Below are positions 48,638-56,595 of a stretch of 64,000 nucleotides of DNA, one piece after another. The DNA comes from Alkalispirochaeta americana (GTDB taxonomy: Bacteria; Spirochaetota; Spirochaetia; DSM-27196; Alkalispirochaetaceae), in the NCBI RefSeq assembly GCF_900156105.1, contig NZ_FTMS01000012.1:1-64000 (forward strand), in the 5' to 3' direction. The notes under the pieces are model-generated. The model did not search any database. It had not been told where the DNA came from and saw only the letters and a program-made list of their open reading frames with translations. A program made the translations under genes and the position numbers. Positions within the stretch are counted from its first letter, which is position 1. Every line of letters begins with the position of its first letter.

Positions 48638-50706
48638 TCTCCTTGCGGCGAGGGGTGGGGTATTTTCTTCTGGTACTGTTTCTCTCGGGGGTGGTTGTTC
48701 CGAAGGGGGATAGCTCTGCCCAGGAACAGATCCTGGGGTTTCCCGGAGTTCAGGACGAGCGAATTCTTACCGTGAGCGGCCCCCGGCGCTACGAGGTCGT
48801 TTTGGGGGAGCGTTTTTCTGCCCAGGTCTTTCTCGATCAGGTTTCTCCTGAAGAAGTGCGGCTCGTTCTTCCGGAGCTTCCCCCGGGGATAGATGTTCAG
48901 GAGATACCTGTGCTGATTTCCCGTCCCGACGGTGTTGTGGAGGTGCGTTTGGAGATGATAGCCCGCCAGGCCGGGCGCTTTATCATCGATTCCGTCATGA
49001 TCGAGACCGACCAGGGCCCCTGGTTTGTGCCCCCCCTGCTTGTGGAGGCGGCCCCCTCGCGAGGAGCATCGGTCCCCTTCGGCGCACGGTGGCGACTCCT
49101 TCAGGATCGCGTCTTTCAGGGGCAAAGCGTGCCGGTTGTGCTGGAGATAACCGGGATCGATTCCTTTACCTACCCTGAGTCGATCAACGTCCGTCCTCCT
49201 CAAACAGGACTCTTTGAGGAGATCAGCGGTGTGGGGCGCGTCGTAACCCAGTCCGTGGCGGGGGTAGAACTCTTCACCATTCCCGTGGCGGTCTTCCTTT
49301 TCACACCGACCTCGTCAGGCCAGGTCGTCCTTCCAGCCGCCTCTGTGGAAGCTCTGGCGGTAACAGCCCATACAACGGCTCTGGAGATTCCCGTGGAGCC
49401 CTTGCCTCCCGCCGTTGACCTCACGGGAGCGGTGGGACGCTTTGATTATTCCCTTTCCCTGGACAGGGAGCTTCTGCGGGAGGGCGAGACGGGAGAGCTG
49501 GTCATGCATATTGAGGGGGAGGGGAACCTGCTGGTCCTGGATTTCCCCCGGGTTTCTCTCGTGGGGCTCTCCGAGGTGGACGAGAATGATTCCAGTGATG
49601 TTCTCCCCGACACCGAGTCGCTACTGGGCTACCGGGGAACCCGGACCAGAACACTCCGGTTCCAGCCGCTGGAGGAAGAAGGCCGTGGCTCTATCACGGT
49701 GAGCGCCTTCTCGTACCTCGATCCTGAAACTGCCGTGGTTCACACCGTCTCTCCCCGGACCTTTTTTCTGGAGTTGCTCTCGGAGTCTGAAGAGCGAGTT
49801 GGCGACCGGGAGTCCCCCGAATTGAATCTGCTCTCTCTGGCGGAGCTGCAGCAACCTCGATGGTATCGCCTGAGAGATCTGGTCTGGCCCTTTTTTTTCT
49901 TTCTTCTGGGTCCTCTGGTATTTGCAGTCGTCCGGCTCCTCTCGGTTCGCTCGAGTGGTGGGGGGAAGGGGCGGGGAGTATCCCGAACGGGGGCGATCTC
50001 CCTGGTTCTGGGCGGGTTTCTCTTTCTTTCGGCAGGAACCATCGTTCCCCTGCTGAACCAACGGCGCCTCCTTCGCGCTGAAGAGCTCCTCTCCCAGGGT
50101 AAGGCCGATGTGGCGGGTGTTCTCTACGATCTTGAGCTTCAGGACCATCCCAACCACGCAGGCCTGCATTTCAACAGAGGCGTTCTGGCCCTTCAGGCCG
50201 ATAACGCCCTCGCGACGGTGTACCACCTTCGCCGTGCAGCCCGTCTTGCTCCCGAAAAAAGCGCATTCCGCGAGGCCTTGCAGGAGGCCAGCCTCTATTT
50301 TGATATTCCCGACCAGCTGGAACTCCCTGCGGCGGTACGGCCGGATTTCTTCTTTCTCGCGCTTTTTGCGGTATGGACCCTCTTCTGGATGCTCCTGCTG
50401 AAGCGGTCATCCCTGGGGAGGTCGATCGGTCTGGTGAGTCTGCTCATGGCCGGTGTATTTATCCTGGCGGGGCTTGTCTGGTCTTTGGGGGCAGAGAAGG
50501 CCCCTGAAGGGGTGGCCACGGCAACCGTGGCGGTCCGTCGCATTCCCGATGAATCGGCCGACCCCTGGGTGGAAATCCAGCCGGCCCAACCGGTAAAGAT
50601 TGAATTATCCTACGATCAATTTTATCTTATACGGACCGGATCCGGACTATCCGGGTGGGTCCCAAAACTGGATATATGGCGTTTAGGAGCAGACGATGAA
50701 GCCTGA
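48586..50706 (+). CDS. batD: BatD-BatE fusion protein
   Basis: This 706-residue protein has a signal peptide (about 20-46). BatD-type Ig-like beta domains run from about 50 to 400 (RYEVVLGERFSAQVFL, QDRVFQGQSVPVVLEI, SLDRELLREGETGELVMHIEGEGNL). Membrane helices follow at about 430-448 and 468-487. A TPR segment (about 490-570: AEELLSQGKADVAGVLYDLELQDHPNHAGLHFNRGVLAL) and two more helices (about 585-602, 608-628) come next. The C-terminal SH3-like domain (about 638-700) contains WVEIQPAQPVKIELSY and GSGLSGWVPKLDI. TPR plus SH3 is the content of BatE, so BatD and BatE are one polypeptide here. Confidence 0.88.
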   Translation: MAGKSGNPSIAGRSGLVISLRRGVGYFLLVLFLSGVVVPKGDSSAQEQILGFPGVQDERILTVSGPRRYEVVLGERFSAQVFLDQVSPEEVRLVLPELPPGIDVQEIPVLISRPDGVVEVRLEMIARQAGRFIIDSVMIETDQGPWFVPPLLVEAAPSRGASVPFGARWRLLQDRVFQGQSVPVVLEITGIDSFTYPESINVRPPQTGLFEEISGVGRVVTQSVAGVELFTIPVAVFLFTPTSSGQVVLPAASVEALAVTAHTTALEIPVEPLPPAVDLTGAVGRFDYSLSLDRELLREGETGELVMHIEGEGNLLVLDFPRVSLVGLSEVDENDSSDVLPDTESLLGYRGTRTRTLRFQPLEEEGRGSITVSAFSYLDPETAVVHTVSPRTFFLELLSESEERVGDRESPELNLLSLAELQQPRWYRLRDLVWPFFFFLLGPLVFAVVRLLSVRSSGGGKGRGVSRTGAISLVLGGFLFLSAGTIVPLLNQRRLLRAEELLSQGKADVAGVLYDLELQDHPNHAGLHFNRGVLALQADNALATVYHLRRAARLAPEKSAFREALQEASLYFDIPDQLELPAAVRPDFFFLALFAVWTLFWMLLLKRSSLGRSIGLVSLLMAGVFILAGLVWSLGAEKAPEGVATATVAVRRIPDESADPWVEIQPAQPVKIELSYDQFYLIRTGSGLSGWVPKLDIWRLGADDEA

Positions 50707-51088
50707 CCCCATGGAACTGTACCTTCAGCGGTATCCCCCCTGCGCATCGGCGACAGGCATGAAGGACATGGATGAGGAAGAGGATCTGCGACAACGGCTT
50801 GCTCCACGGCGTCTTCCGGTTGAGCGAACACTGGATCTCCACGGAATGACCCAGGAAGAGGCCCGGCTCTCGCTGGGGCGTTTCTTGGCGACCGCCCGGG
50901 CCGAAGGGATCAGGAAAGTGCTGATAATCCACGGAAAGGGAACACACGGAGAGACAGGCGGGGTGCTCCGACGTCTTGTTCAGGGCTATTTGGAGGCCGA
51001 TCGGTCGGTGGGTGCCACGGGAACCCCCTCTGCTCAGGAGGGCGGTACGGGTGCAACCTGGGCGATCGTCCGTCAGCGTTCGCGATAA
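50696..51088 (+). CDS. Smr-domain protein
   Basis: This 130-residue protein consists of a charged N-terminus followed by a Smr domain with its two motifs, [12 protein letters not shown] (about 46-57) and [20 protein letters not shown] (about 81-100). Such domains have nicking or RNA-endonuclease activity and act in recombination or on stalled ribosomes. The ATG overlaps the batD end by 11 bases, so it is the last gene of the Bat operon. Its 3' end overlaps the convergent infA by 16 bases. Confidence 0.9.
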   Translation: MKPDPMELYLQRYPPCASATGMKDMDEEEDLRQRLAPRRLPVERTLDLHGMTQEEARLSLGRFLATARAEGIRKVLIIHGKGTHGETGGVLRRLVQGYLEADRSVGATGTPSAQEGGTGATWAIVRQRSR

Positions 51089-51291
51089 ATGATCCGGCCT
51101 CGGGTGAGGTCGTAAGGCGAGAGTGCGACTTTTACACGGTCTCCCGGTACAATTCTGATGTAGTGCTTGCGCATCTTGCCTGAAAGGTGGGTGAGGATGA
51201 CATGACCGTTCTTCAGCTCAACCCGGAACATGGTGTTGGGGAGCGATTCCTTGACAACTCCTTCTACCTCAATGGCTTCTTCTTTTGCCAC
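51073..51291 (-). CDS. infA: translation initiation factor IF-1
   Basis: This 72-residue protein has the canonical IF-1 length and sequence: [63 protein letters not shown]. It occupies the A site of the 30S subunit during initiation. It starts at a GTG with AAGGAG five bases upstream. It lies between the Bat operon and a dksA-like gene, the same neighbourhood I recall from Borrelia, but here on the opposite strand to both. Confidence 0.98.
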   Translation of the reverse strand: MAKEEAIEVEGVVKESLPNTMFRVELKNGHVILTHLSGKMRKHYIRIVPGDRVKVALSPYDLTRGRIIYRER

Positions 51292-51416
51292 AGCAACTCC
51301 TTGCCTGTATTCTTTTCTATAATTTGCTCTCGGCGAACGAGATACGAACTGGACCCATGGTAGGCGCTTTTCGGGGCCGTGTCAATGTGGCTGGCCCGGG
51401 ATTGATCGAGAAGGTC

Positions 51417-51444
51417 TTGACTTTTTTTGCTCCATACTTATATT
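51417..51444 (+). promoter_or_regulatory. promoter of the DksA-like gene
   Basis: TTGACT, 16 bases (mostly T-rich), TATATT. Its predicted start is about 32 bases before the AGGAGG-preceded ATG at 51483. Confidence 0.65.
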
Positions 51445-51482
51445 TCATCGGACTTTGTCGTTTAGATTCCAGGAGGGCTCCC

Positions 51483-51839
51483 ATGGACCAAGTGTTTGTC
51501 GCAACAATGAAAAAACGGCTCGAGACTATGAGGTCCGAGATTCTGCACCAGTTAGTTACGGAAGACGAAGAGTTCCGGGCGATGGCTGGTTCAAGCGATA
51601 CCAAGGATCTGGTTGATGTTGCAAGCAATGATATTGATAAAAAGATTCTCAGTGCCCTGGGCGATCAGGAATTAAAGAAGCTCCGGCTGATCGAGTCGGC
51701 TCTGGCACGAATCGACAGCGGGAAATACGGTCTCTGCCTCAAGAGCGGAAAGCCCATTCCCCGGGAGCGTCTTGAAGCGATCCCCTATGCGCTCTATCGC
51801 GTGGAATACCAGAGCGAGATCGAACGCAGAAACCGGTAA
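51483..51839 (+). CDS. DksA/TraR-family protein lacking the zinc-finger cysteines
   Basis: This 118-residue protein has a perfect AGGAGGG upstream of the ATG. It has an N-terminal coiled coil with acidic tip (KKRLETMRSEILHQL, DVASNDIDKKILSALGDQELKKLRLIESALARID), then the globular end YGLCLKSGKPIPRERLEAIPYALYRVEYQSE. The position of the C4 zinc finger is kept, but only one of four cysteines remains. DksA proteins enter the RNA polymerase secondary channel and act with ppGpp; zinc-independent variants are known in other bacteria. Dimeric coiled-coil tip residues are DxxDxA-like (DVASND). Confidence 0.88.
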   Translation: MDQVFVATMKKRLETMRSEILHQLVTEDEEFRAMAGSSDTKDLVDVASNDIDKKILSALGDQELKKLRLIESALARIDSGKYGLCLKSGKPIPRERLEAIPYALYRVEYQSEIERRNR

Positions 51840-51845
51840 GCTTCC

Positions 51846-51866
51846 GCAGACACCGATGGTGTCTGC
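51846..51866 (+). terminator. hairpin after the DksA-like gene
   Basis: A perfect 9-bp stem (GCAGACACC / GGTGTCTGC) with a 3-base loop starts 7 bases after the stop codon. A T-run is absent. Confidence 0.6.
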
Positions 51867-51965
51867 AGATTGCCTGGCCGGTACACAAAGAAACGGGCTG
51901 GTCCCGAGGGATCAGGCTAAATTGAGGCCGCGTCTCTTCCGATATATATATCAGGGAGGCGTGGT

Positions 51966-52370
51966 ATGGATACTTCACAGGCTCTTGCTCACACCACCGC
52001 GCAGGCGGCGCAGGTTCGCAACGGCACGGTTCCGCTGACCGATCTGGTACGGGCCAGCCTGCGGTCTCATCCGGTCTCGATCCCTGTAACGGGCTCAATG
52101 TATACCCGCCTGGAACACGTGCGGGGCATCCCCCCCCTTCAGGGCCATCAGGGCCACCCGCTCTCGCGGCTCAGGGCTCTGGATGCGCTGATCACCCGGA
52201 TTCGGGGATCTCAGGAGGCGGTTCTTGCCCAGGACATGGACATAACCGATTCTCTTGAGCGACAGGAGAAACTCTTGTCGGAGATGACCGAGGAGTTCCT
52301 TCGGGGCATTGAGGGCAGGTCGCTCGTTCCGGACCTGGCCCAGGGATTCCTCGTCGATATAAGCGCGTGA
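51966..52370 (+). CDS. hypothetical soluble protein
   Basis: This 134-residue protein has AGGGAGG six bases before the ATG. There is no signal or membrane segment. The first 50 residues are polar. The centre contains a short His/Gly-rich turn (LQGHQGHPLSRLRALDALITRIRG), and the C-terminal half is an amphipathic helix pair (DSLERQEKLLSEMTEEFLRGI). I do not recognise a family. It stands between the dksA-like gene and a convergent hydrolase. The ribosome site and codon use like its neighbours support it being real. Confidence 0.7.
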   Translation: MDTSQALAHTTAQAAQVRNGTVPLTDLVRASLRSHPVSIPVTGSMYTRLEHVRGIPPLQGHQGHPLSRLRALDALITRIRGSQEAVLAQDMDITDSLERQEKLLSEMTEEFLRGIEGRSLVPDLAQGFLVDISA

Positions 52371-52385
52371 GCCGGGGCCATCGGA

Positions 52386-53072
52386 TCAGATCGTGGCGCC
52401 CTTGCTTTCCAGGGGGTTATTCTGGGCCTCCCGCTCTATTGTTGTCAGGGGACCGTGGCCAGGGAAGACCCGTGTCTCCGGGGGGAGTTCAAAGAGGCGC
52501 TCCGTCACAGCCTTGAGGACCTGATCCTGATCACCTCCGGGAAGGTCTGTTCGGCCGATTGTATTAAAAAAGAGGGTGTCCCCCGTAAAAAGAATTCCCC
52601 GGGGTTCGCTGTAGAAGCAGCTGCTGCCCGGGCTGTGGCCCGGCGTGTGGAGCACCACCAGATCGGTATCCAGAATGTGATCCCCTTCAGAGAAGCAAAA
52701 CTCCGCCTCGGGTACCTCCTGTTCAAAGCTGTCAAAGGCTTCCAGGGCGAGTTCTCCAAAGTGCGAAAAGAGATCCTGGTTGCGTTGGTGGCCGTCAGCG
52801 CCGAGAAAGGGACGGTCATCCTGATGAATCCCCAGGGAAATTTCGTGGCCCCGTTCGGCATAGTGCTGCAGGATTGTTGCGGTCGCCGAGGTATGGTCAA
52901 TGTGGCCGTGGGTAAATACAATTGCCTTGGGCACAAGATTCATCACCTCCAGACGTTTGATGATCGTAGCGCCTTCAGCCCCGGGATCGATCAGAAGACA
53001 CTCCTTCTTTCCCGTGGCGACAATGTAGGTATTGGTAAACATGGACCCGACGATAACGCGATGTGTGAGCAT
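52386..53072 (-). CDS. metallo-beta-lactamase-fold hydrolase, glyoxalase II-like
   Basis: This 228-residue protein has the MBL metal motif THGHIDHTSATA (HxHxDH, about 54-65). Further ligands are TPGHSPGSSCFY (about 142-153), FTGDTLF (about 163-169) and the late His in VFPGHGPLTTI (about 207-217). This is the glyoxalase II / small MBL hydrolase subtype, which often acts on thioesters such as S-lactoylglutathione. GAGG precedes the ATG. The exact substrate is unknown. It is convergent with the hypothetical gene and divergent from the membrane protein. Confidence 0.9.
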   Translation of the reverse strand: MLTHRVIVGSMFTNTYIVATGKKECLLIDPGAEGATIIKRLEVMNLVPKAIVFTHGHIDHTSATATILQHYAERGHEISLGIHQDDRPFLGADGHQRNQDLFSHFGELALEAFDSFEQEVPEAEFCFSEGDHILDTDLVVLHTPGHSPGSSCFYSEPRGILFTGDTLFFNTIGRTDLPGGDQDQVLKAVTERLFELPPETRVFPGHGPLTTIEREAQNNPLESKGATI

Positions 53073-53114
53073 GATGCCTCAAGGTAGCAAAATAGCGAGG
53101 AGGATTCAACGGTG

Positions 53115-54005
53115 ATGGCCAGCCAATATGCGATTCTCGCCGCCCTCACGGCGCTTTTCTTCTATCTTCTTCTCCCGGGGGCGGGGGCATTTTGGGTTCG
53201 GCGGCGGTGGCGACGGTTTCGGCATGCCGTTTCTCGTGGCGCGTCTCTCCCCTTGCTCCTGAGCGACACTCACCAGGAGGGGTGGTATCAGCTCTTTGGG
53301 CGGCTGGAATCGCTTCAGGGTGAAGACCTTCTGTGGCTCGATTCCGGAGCCGGTTCGGTGGGGGTCGTTGTGGAAGATACCCCCCTGTTTCTGTTTCCCG
53401 GTCGGGGTCGTGGCGCCCGGCGACCGAAAGAACCTCCCAAGGCGGTATTCTGGCACGAAATGCTGGCCCTCGCCGAAGGAACCCAGTTCTATGTTGCCGG
53501 CATTGCCCGGCAGGAATCGGGGCAAATGGTGTTTCGTCAACGGCAGGGGATCTTCCCTCTGATAATAATGTACGAAGGTTCCCCCCAGGGGCTTTTAAAA
53601 CGGGTGATCTGGGCGGGGCGACAACGCAACGAATACTGGAACGCCGTGACACCTGGTGCGCTCACGGGAGGGTTTCTGGCTCAGCTGCTGGTAGCTCTGG
53701 CGGCTCTGCCGGTGGCGCCGGAAGCCGCCCGGTTTGCAATTGTTCTTGCCCTGGTTCCCCTTACGCCTTTGATGCCTCCCGGAGCGGGAGGGTACTACCT
53801 GTACCGGAAGGTCTGGGAGGAGGCGCGACGCCGACGGGCAATCCGTGATGCCTCCCGTTTTTGCGGGTTTGAGGAGGTCTCGGCCCGGGTGGGTGCCTGG
53901 GTGTGGCTTCGGGAGCTGGGGGCGGTGAGTATTCTGGCTCTGGGGGTGGGGATAAACAGCGGCGTGATCGCCCTGGTGCTGGCGATCACGCTCTTTGCTC
54001 CCTAG
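53115..54005 (+). CDS. uncharacterised integral membrane protein
   Basis: This 296-residue protein begins at ATG 53115, or the GTG immediately before it, with GAGGAGG upstream. A hydrophobic helix lies at about 5-25 and a basic stretch follows (RRRWRRFRHA). A beta-rich soluble domain spans about 40-160 (WYQLFGRLESLQGEDLLWL, ALAEGTQFYVAGIARQESG). Three C-terminal helices lie at about 180-200, 205-225 and 265-290. The middle domain is faintly like the GIDE/TM-anchored domain that follows the same helix-beta-helix order, but I would not assign it. No function is claimed. Confidence 0.75.
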   Translation: MASQYAILAALTALFFYLLLPGAGAFWVRRRWRRFRHAVSRGASLPLLLSDTHQEGWYQLFGRLESLQGEDLLWLDSGAGSVGVVVEDTPLFLFPGRGRGARRPKEPPKAVFWHEMLALAEGTQFYVAGIARQESGQMVFRQRQGIFPLIIMYEGSPQGLLKRVIWAGRQRNEYWNAVTPGALTGGFLAQLLVALAALPVAPEAARFAIVLALVPLTPLMPPGAGGYYLYRKVWEEARRRRAIRDASRFCGFEEVSARVGAWVWLRELGAVSILALGVGINSGVIALVLAITLFAP

Positions 54006-54057
54006 CCGAATGTTCCGAAGCTGATATCCCTGGAGGCTGATATCTCTGGCGGGATCA

Positions 54058-55146
54058 TCATTTCTTGCTTCGGGCGTAGTTGACCGTTAGTTTTCGGCCC
54101 CGGTACTCCAGGCCGTTACACTGGGAGATTACACGATCGGCAACATCGGTATTGACCTCTACAAAGGAGTAGCTGTCGAGGATCTTTATCTGGCCGATTT
54201 GCTCGCCTGTTATGCCGTCGATTTCCGTGAGGAGAGCGATAAAGTCCTTGGGGAAGACCCTGCGGTTTTTGCCGATGCTCACAAAGAGGGTTTGGGTGTC
54301 TCCCTCGATGGGGTCGCCTCCATCCTGGCTCTCGACGAACTTGGCGCTGGCCTTCTCGGCCCCTTTGGTCCGTCTCGGTTGGGCGGGGCGTGTCCGGGGC
54401 TGATAGCCTCCGCGGCCTGATTCGGTGAGCTGCTTCAGGAGCCATGCCGTGAAATAGGCCCGGTTGAAAATGGAGACGTTTTTCTTGATAAACCGGCGGT
54501 AATCGTTCATCTCGAGGGGGTCAGCCTCGTCATGGATGTCCTGGATGATCGCCTTGACCGTCTGCTGAAGTTCTTCGGGGTTTCTGATGTTTTTGTATCT
54601 CGCCATAGGGGCACTTCCTTTCGGGGGTCGATGTAATCGGTGAAGATCGAGAGCGTTCCACCGGTGGTACGGCAGCCGACGGCGGGCCTCTTCCGCCAGG
54701 GGTTTTTCGGCGATCAGGACCGTCCGGGGGCGGCGGCGAATGCGGGAGATGATAAACCCCACATCGGCAGAAAACGATATCTCTTCGTCGGGAGGCACAT
54801 GCGCTACAAGGTGGGTGATCCCGGAAAGATCGACCTCCTGGCGGCGGACTCCGTCAATGATCATCCCGGGTGTGGCAAAGGAAATCTCCGGTGATGACCG
54901 GGAAACCTCGCCGGGTCTCCCTTGGGGATTTCCAGCGGGTGTCTCGATCAGGGTCCGGGCCTTCCTCAGCCACTCCTCATCTCGGGAGAGAACAAGAACG
55001 AACTTGTCCCGAAGACTCCAGCGAGTCCTTCGGGGCAGGAGCGCCGGGAGTACCTGCTCTGACTCACCCTCGGGAGCGGTGAGTACTGCGGCACGACCGC
55101 CGATCCATGGTAATGTATGCGCCTCTGCAACGTTCACCGATGGCAT
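54058..55146 (-). CDS. degenerate DEAD-box helicase domain fused to a DbpA-type RNA-binding domain
   Basis: This is a 362-residue protein. Residues 1-170 follow the RecA-1 domain of DEAD-box helicases, but each catalytic motif is lost: Walker A position reads APEGESEQ (24-31), motif Ia region LVLSRDEEWLRKA, Ib retained as ATPG (91-94), the DEAD position reads AHVP (115-118), and the SAT position AEKP. RecA-2 is absent. Residues 181-362 hold a basic helical region (MARYKNIRNPEEL ...) and a C-terminal DbpA/CsdA RNA-binding domain (about 288-362, TLFVSIGKNRRVFPKDFIALL, SYSFVEVN). ATG 54606 (Met181) has AAAGGA upstream, so the RNA-binding half may also be made alone. Confidence 0.8.
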   Translation of the reverse strand: MPSVNVAEAHTLPWIGGRAAVLTAPEGESEQVLPALLPRRTRWSLRDKFVLVLSRDEEWLRKARTLIETPAGNPQGRPGEVSRSSPEISFATPGMIIDGVRRQEVDLSGITHLVAHVPPDEEISFSADVGFIISRIRRRPRTVLIAEKPLAEEARRRLPYHRWNALDLHRLHRPPKGSAPMARYKNIRNPEELQQTVKAIIQDIHDEADPLEMNDYRRFIKKNVSIFNRAYFTAWLLKQLTESGRGGYQPRTRPAQPRRTKGAEKASAKFVESQDGGDPIEGDTQTLFVSIGKNRRVFPKDFIALLTEIDGITGEQIGQIKILDSYSFVEVNTDVADRVISQCNGLEYRGRKLTVNYARSKK

Positions 55147-55200
55147 GGTATGTGTCTAGCGCAGGCTTTGTCAAGAATTGCACGGCCCCGAGGGCTGTCT

Positions 55201-55257
55201 CCTGACAGGTGTACTGCCAGGAGGGCTGTCATATGAGCAGCTATGAGCCCTGTCAGG
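55201..55257. repeat. nested inverted repeats in the spacer before the OmpA-family gene
   Basis: CCTGACAGG (55201-55209) and CCTGTCAGG (55249-55257) are perfect complements. Inside, AGGGCT(GT)CATA pairs with TATGAGCCCT around a short loop. It sits in the 190-base divergent spacer and could form a cruciform or mRNA hairpin. Nothing else is evident in this spacer. Confidence 0.6.
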
Positions 55258-55336
55258 TGGTCACCAGAGGGGGCTTTGCAGAAAACCCTGGTCAGGTCCA
55301 TCAAGAAAGGCAGCCCTGAAGCCGACCGTTAGATGT

Positions 55337-56548
55337 ATGATGGTCTCTCGATTTTCCCGGGTTGTCTGGGTGATTCTGGTCCTTGGATGGACAGGATCGG
55401 CGGTTCTGGCCGCTGAGGAAGCGCGCCTGTTTCGCTACGCCCACCGGCCAGGCGAGCAGTATCGCATTGTGGGTGTAAATCGCCAGGAGATTTTTCTGAA
55501 CGGTGAATCTCTCGGCACGACAGAAATTCTCACTCGCCTCCGGGTTCGTCTGGAGGAGGATTGGCGGGTCCACGGACACTACCAGATCTCCGAGGAGACC
55601 GACCTGGGAACCTCCATCTTTGCCATGGACCGGGAAGAGGAGGTCTCCTTTATCCAGCATCCCCTGGGACCGCAGGAGGTGCCTGCTTCCTCCTTCATCC
55701 CCCAGGTGCGGGATGTTCCTTCCTTTCCCGAGGGAGCGGTTCTGCCGGGCGAGACCTGGGAGATGCCCGGACAGGAGGTCTACGATTTTCGGGAGGGCCT
55801 GGGGGTTTCGGATCCCCTGGTTTTGCCCATTCGCGTTTCCTATACCTACCAGGGCATGCGGGAGTTCGAGGGCGCCTCTTTTCCCGAGGTGCTTATTCGG
55901 TACAGCGTTTTTTTTCGACCCTCCCGGGAGACCGCCGAGGCCCGGGAACTTCGCCTCATGACGGGCCAGTTTAGCCAGCGGCTCCTCTGGGATGAGGTGG
56001 CGGGACGACCCCATTATTACGAAGAGGATTACACCCATTTTATTCAGTTTGCAGACGGGACCAGAGTGGAGCTGCGGGGAGTTGCCGATGGGCGGGTCCT
56101 GGACGCGCCCCCTCTGGAACGGGACCGTCTTCGTGACGATATCGAGCAATCGATGCGCGATCGAAACGTGAGGGACACCACGGTTCGCTCCGATCAGCAG
56201 GGGGTGACGATCTCCCTGGAGGACATCCGGTTTGCTCCCGACTCGGCAGAGATTATGGATTCGGAGTTGGAAAAACTTGAATGGTTGGCGGAGATCCTCA
56301 AGGACCACCCCGATCGGGATGTGCTTATCACGGGCCATACCGCCCGTGCCGGTACCGAAGAGGGGCGTCAGCGATTGAGCGAAGAGCGTGCCCAGGCGGT
56401 GGGGCAGTTTCTCCTGGGCCGGGGGGTTCGAACCCGGGAACAACTGTTGTACCAGGGCAAGGGCGCCCGGAATCCGATATCCTCCGAGGATACTCCCCAG
56501 GGGCGGCGCCGAAACCGCCGCGTGGAGATCACGATTCTGGAGAATTAG
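55337..56548 (+). CDS. OmpA-family exported protein
   Basis: This 403-residue protein has a signal peptide (about 8-26, cut after VLA). A central beta-rich domain (about 30-275) is unassigned. The C-terminal OmpA peptidoglycan-binding domain (about 290-403) shows ISLEDIRFAPDSAEIMDSELEKLEWLAEIL, VLITGHTARAGTEEGRQRLSEERAQAVGQFLL and GRRRNRRVEI, the last containing the diaminopimelate-binding Arg. It is outer-membrane or periplasmic and tethers the envelope to peptidoglycan. Spirochaetal TpN50-type proteins have this layout. Two tandem ATGs (55337, 55340) and no strong ribosome site are seen. Confidence 0.9.
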   Translation: MMVSRFSRVVWVILVLGWTGSAVLAAEEARLFRYAHRPGEQYRIVGVNRQEIFLNGESLGTTEILTRLRVRLEEDWRVHGHYQISEETDLGTSIFAMDREEEVSFIQHPLGPQEVPASSFIPQVRDVPSFPEGAVLPGETWEMPGQEVYDFREGLGVSDPLVLPIRVSYTYQGMREFEGASFPEVLIRYSVFFRPSRETAEARELRLMTGQFSQRLLWDEVAGRPHYYEEDYTHFIQFADGTRVELRGVADGRVLDAPPLERDRLRDDIEQSMRDRNVRDTTVRSDQQGVTISLEDIRFAPDSAEIMDSELEKLEWLAEILKDHPDRDVLITGHTARAGTEEGRQRLSEERAQAVGQFLLGRGVRTREQLLYQGKGARNPISSEDTPQGRRRNRRVEITILEN

Positions 56549-56583
56549 CCCCTCCGGGGGGTGTTCGGTCCCTTCCTGCGTCG

Positions 56584-56589
56584 TATATT
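56584..56589 (+). promoter_or_regulatory. possible -10 box six bases before the subtilase GTG
   Basis: TATATT, then six bases (AAAGGG), then GTG 56596. No good -35 is visible. The AAAGGG is too close to serve as a standard ribosome site, so a leaderless start is possible. Confidence 0.3.
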
Positions 56590-56595
56590 AAAGGG

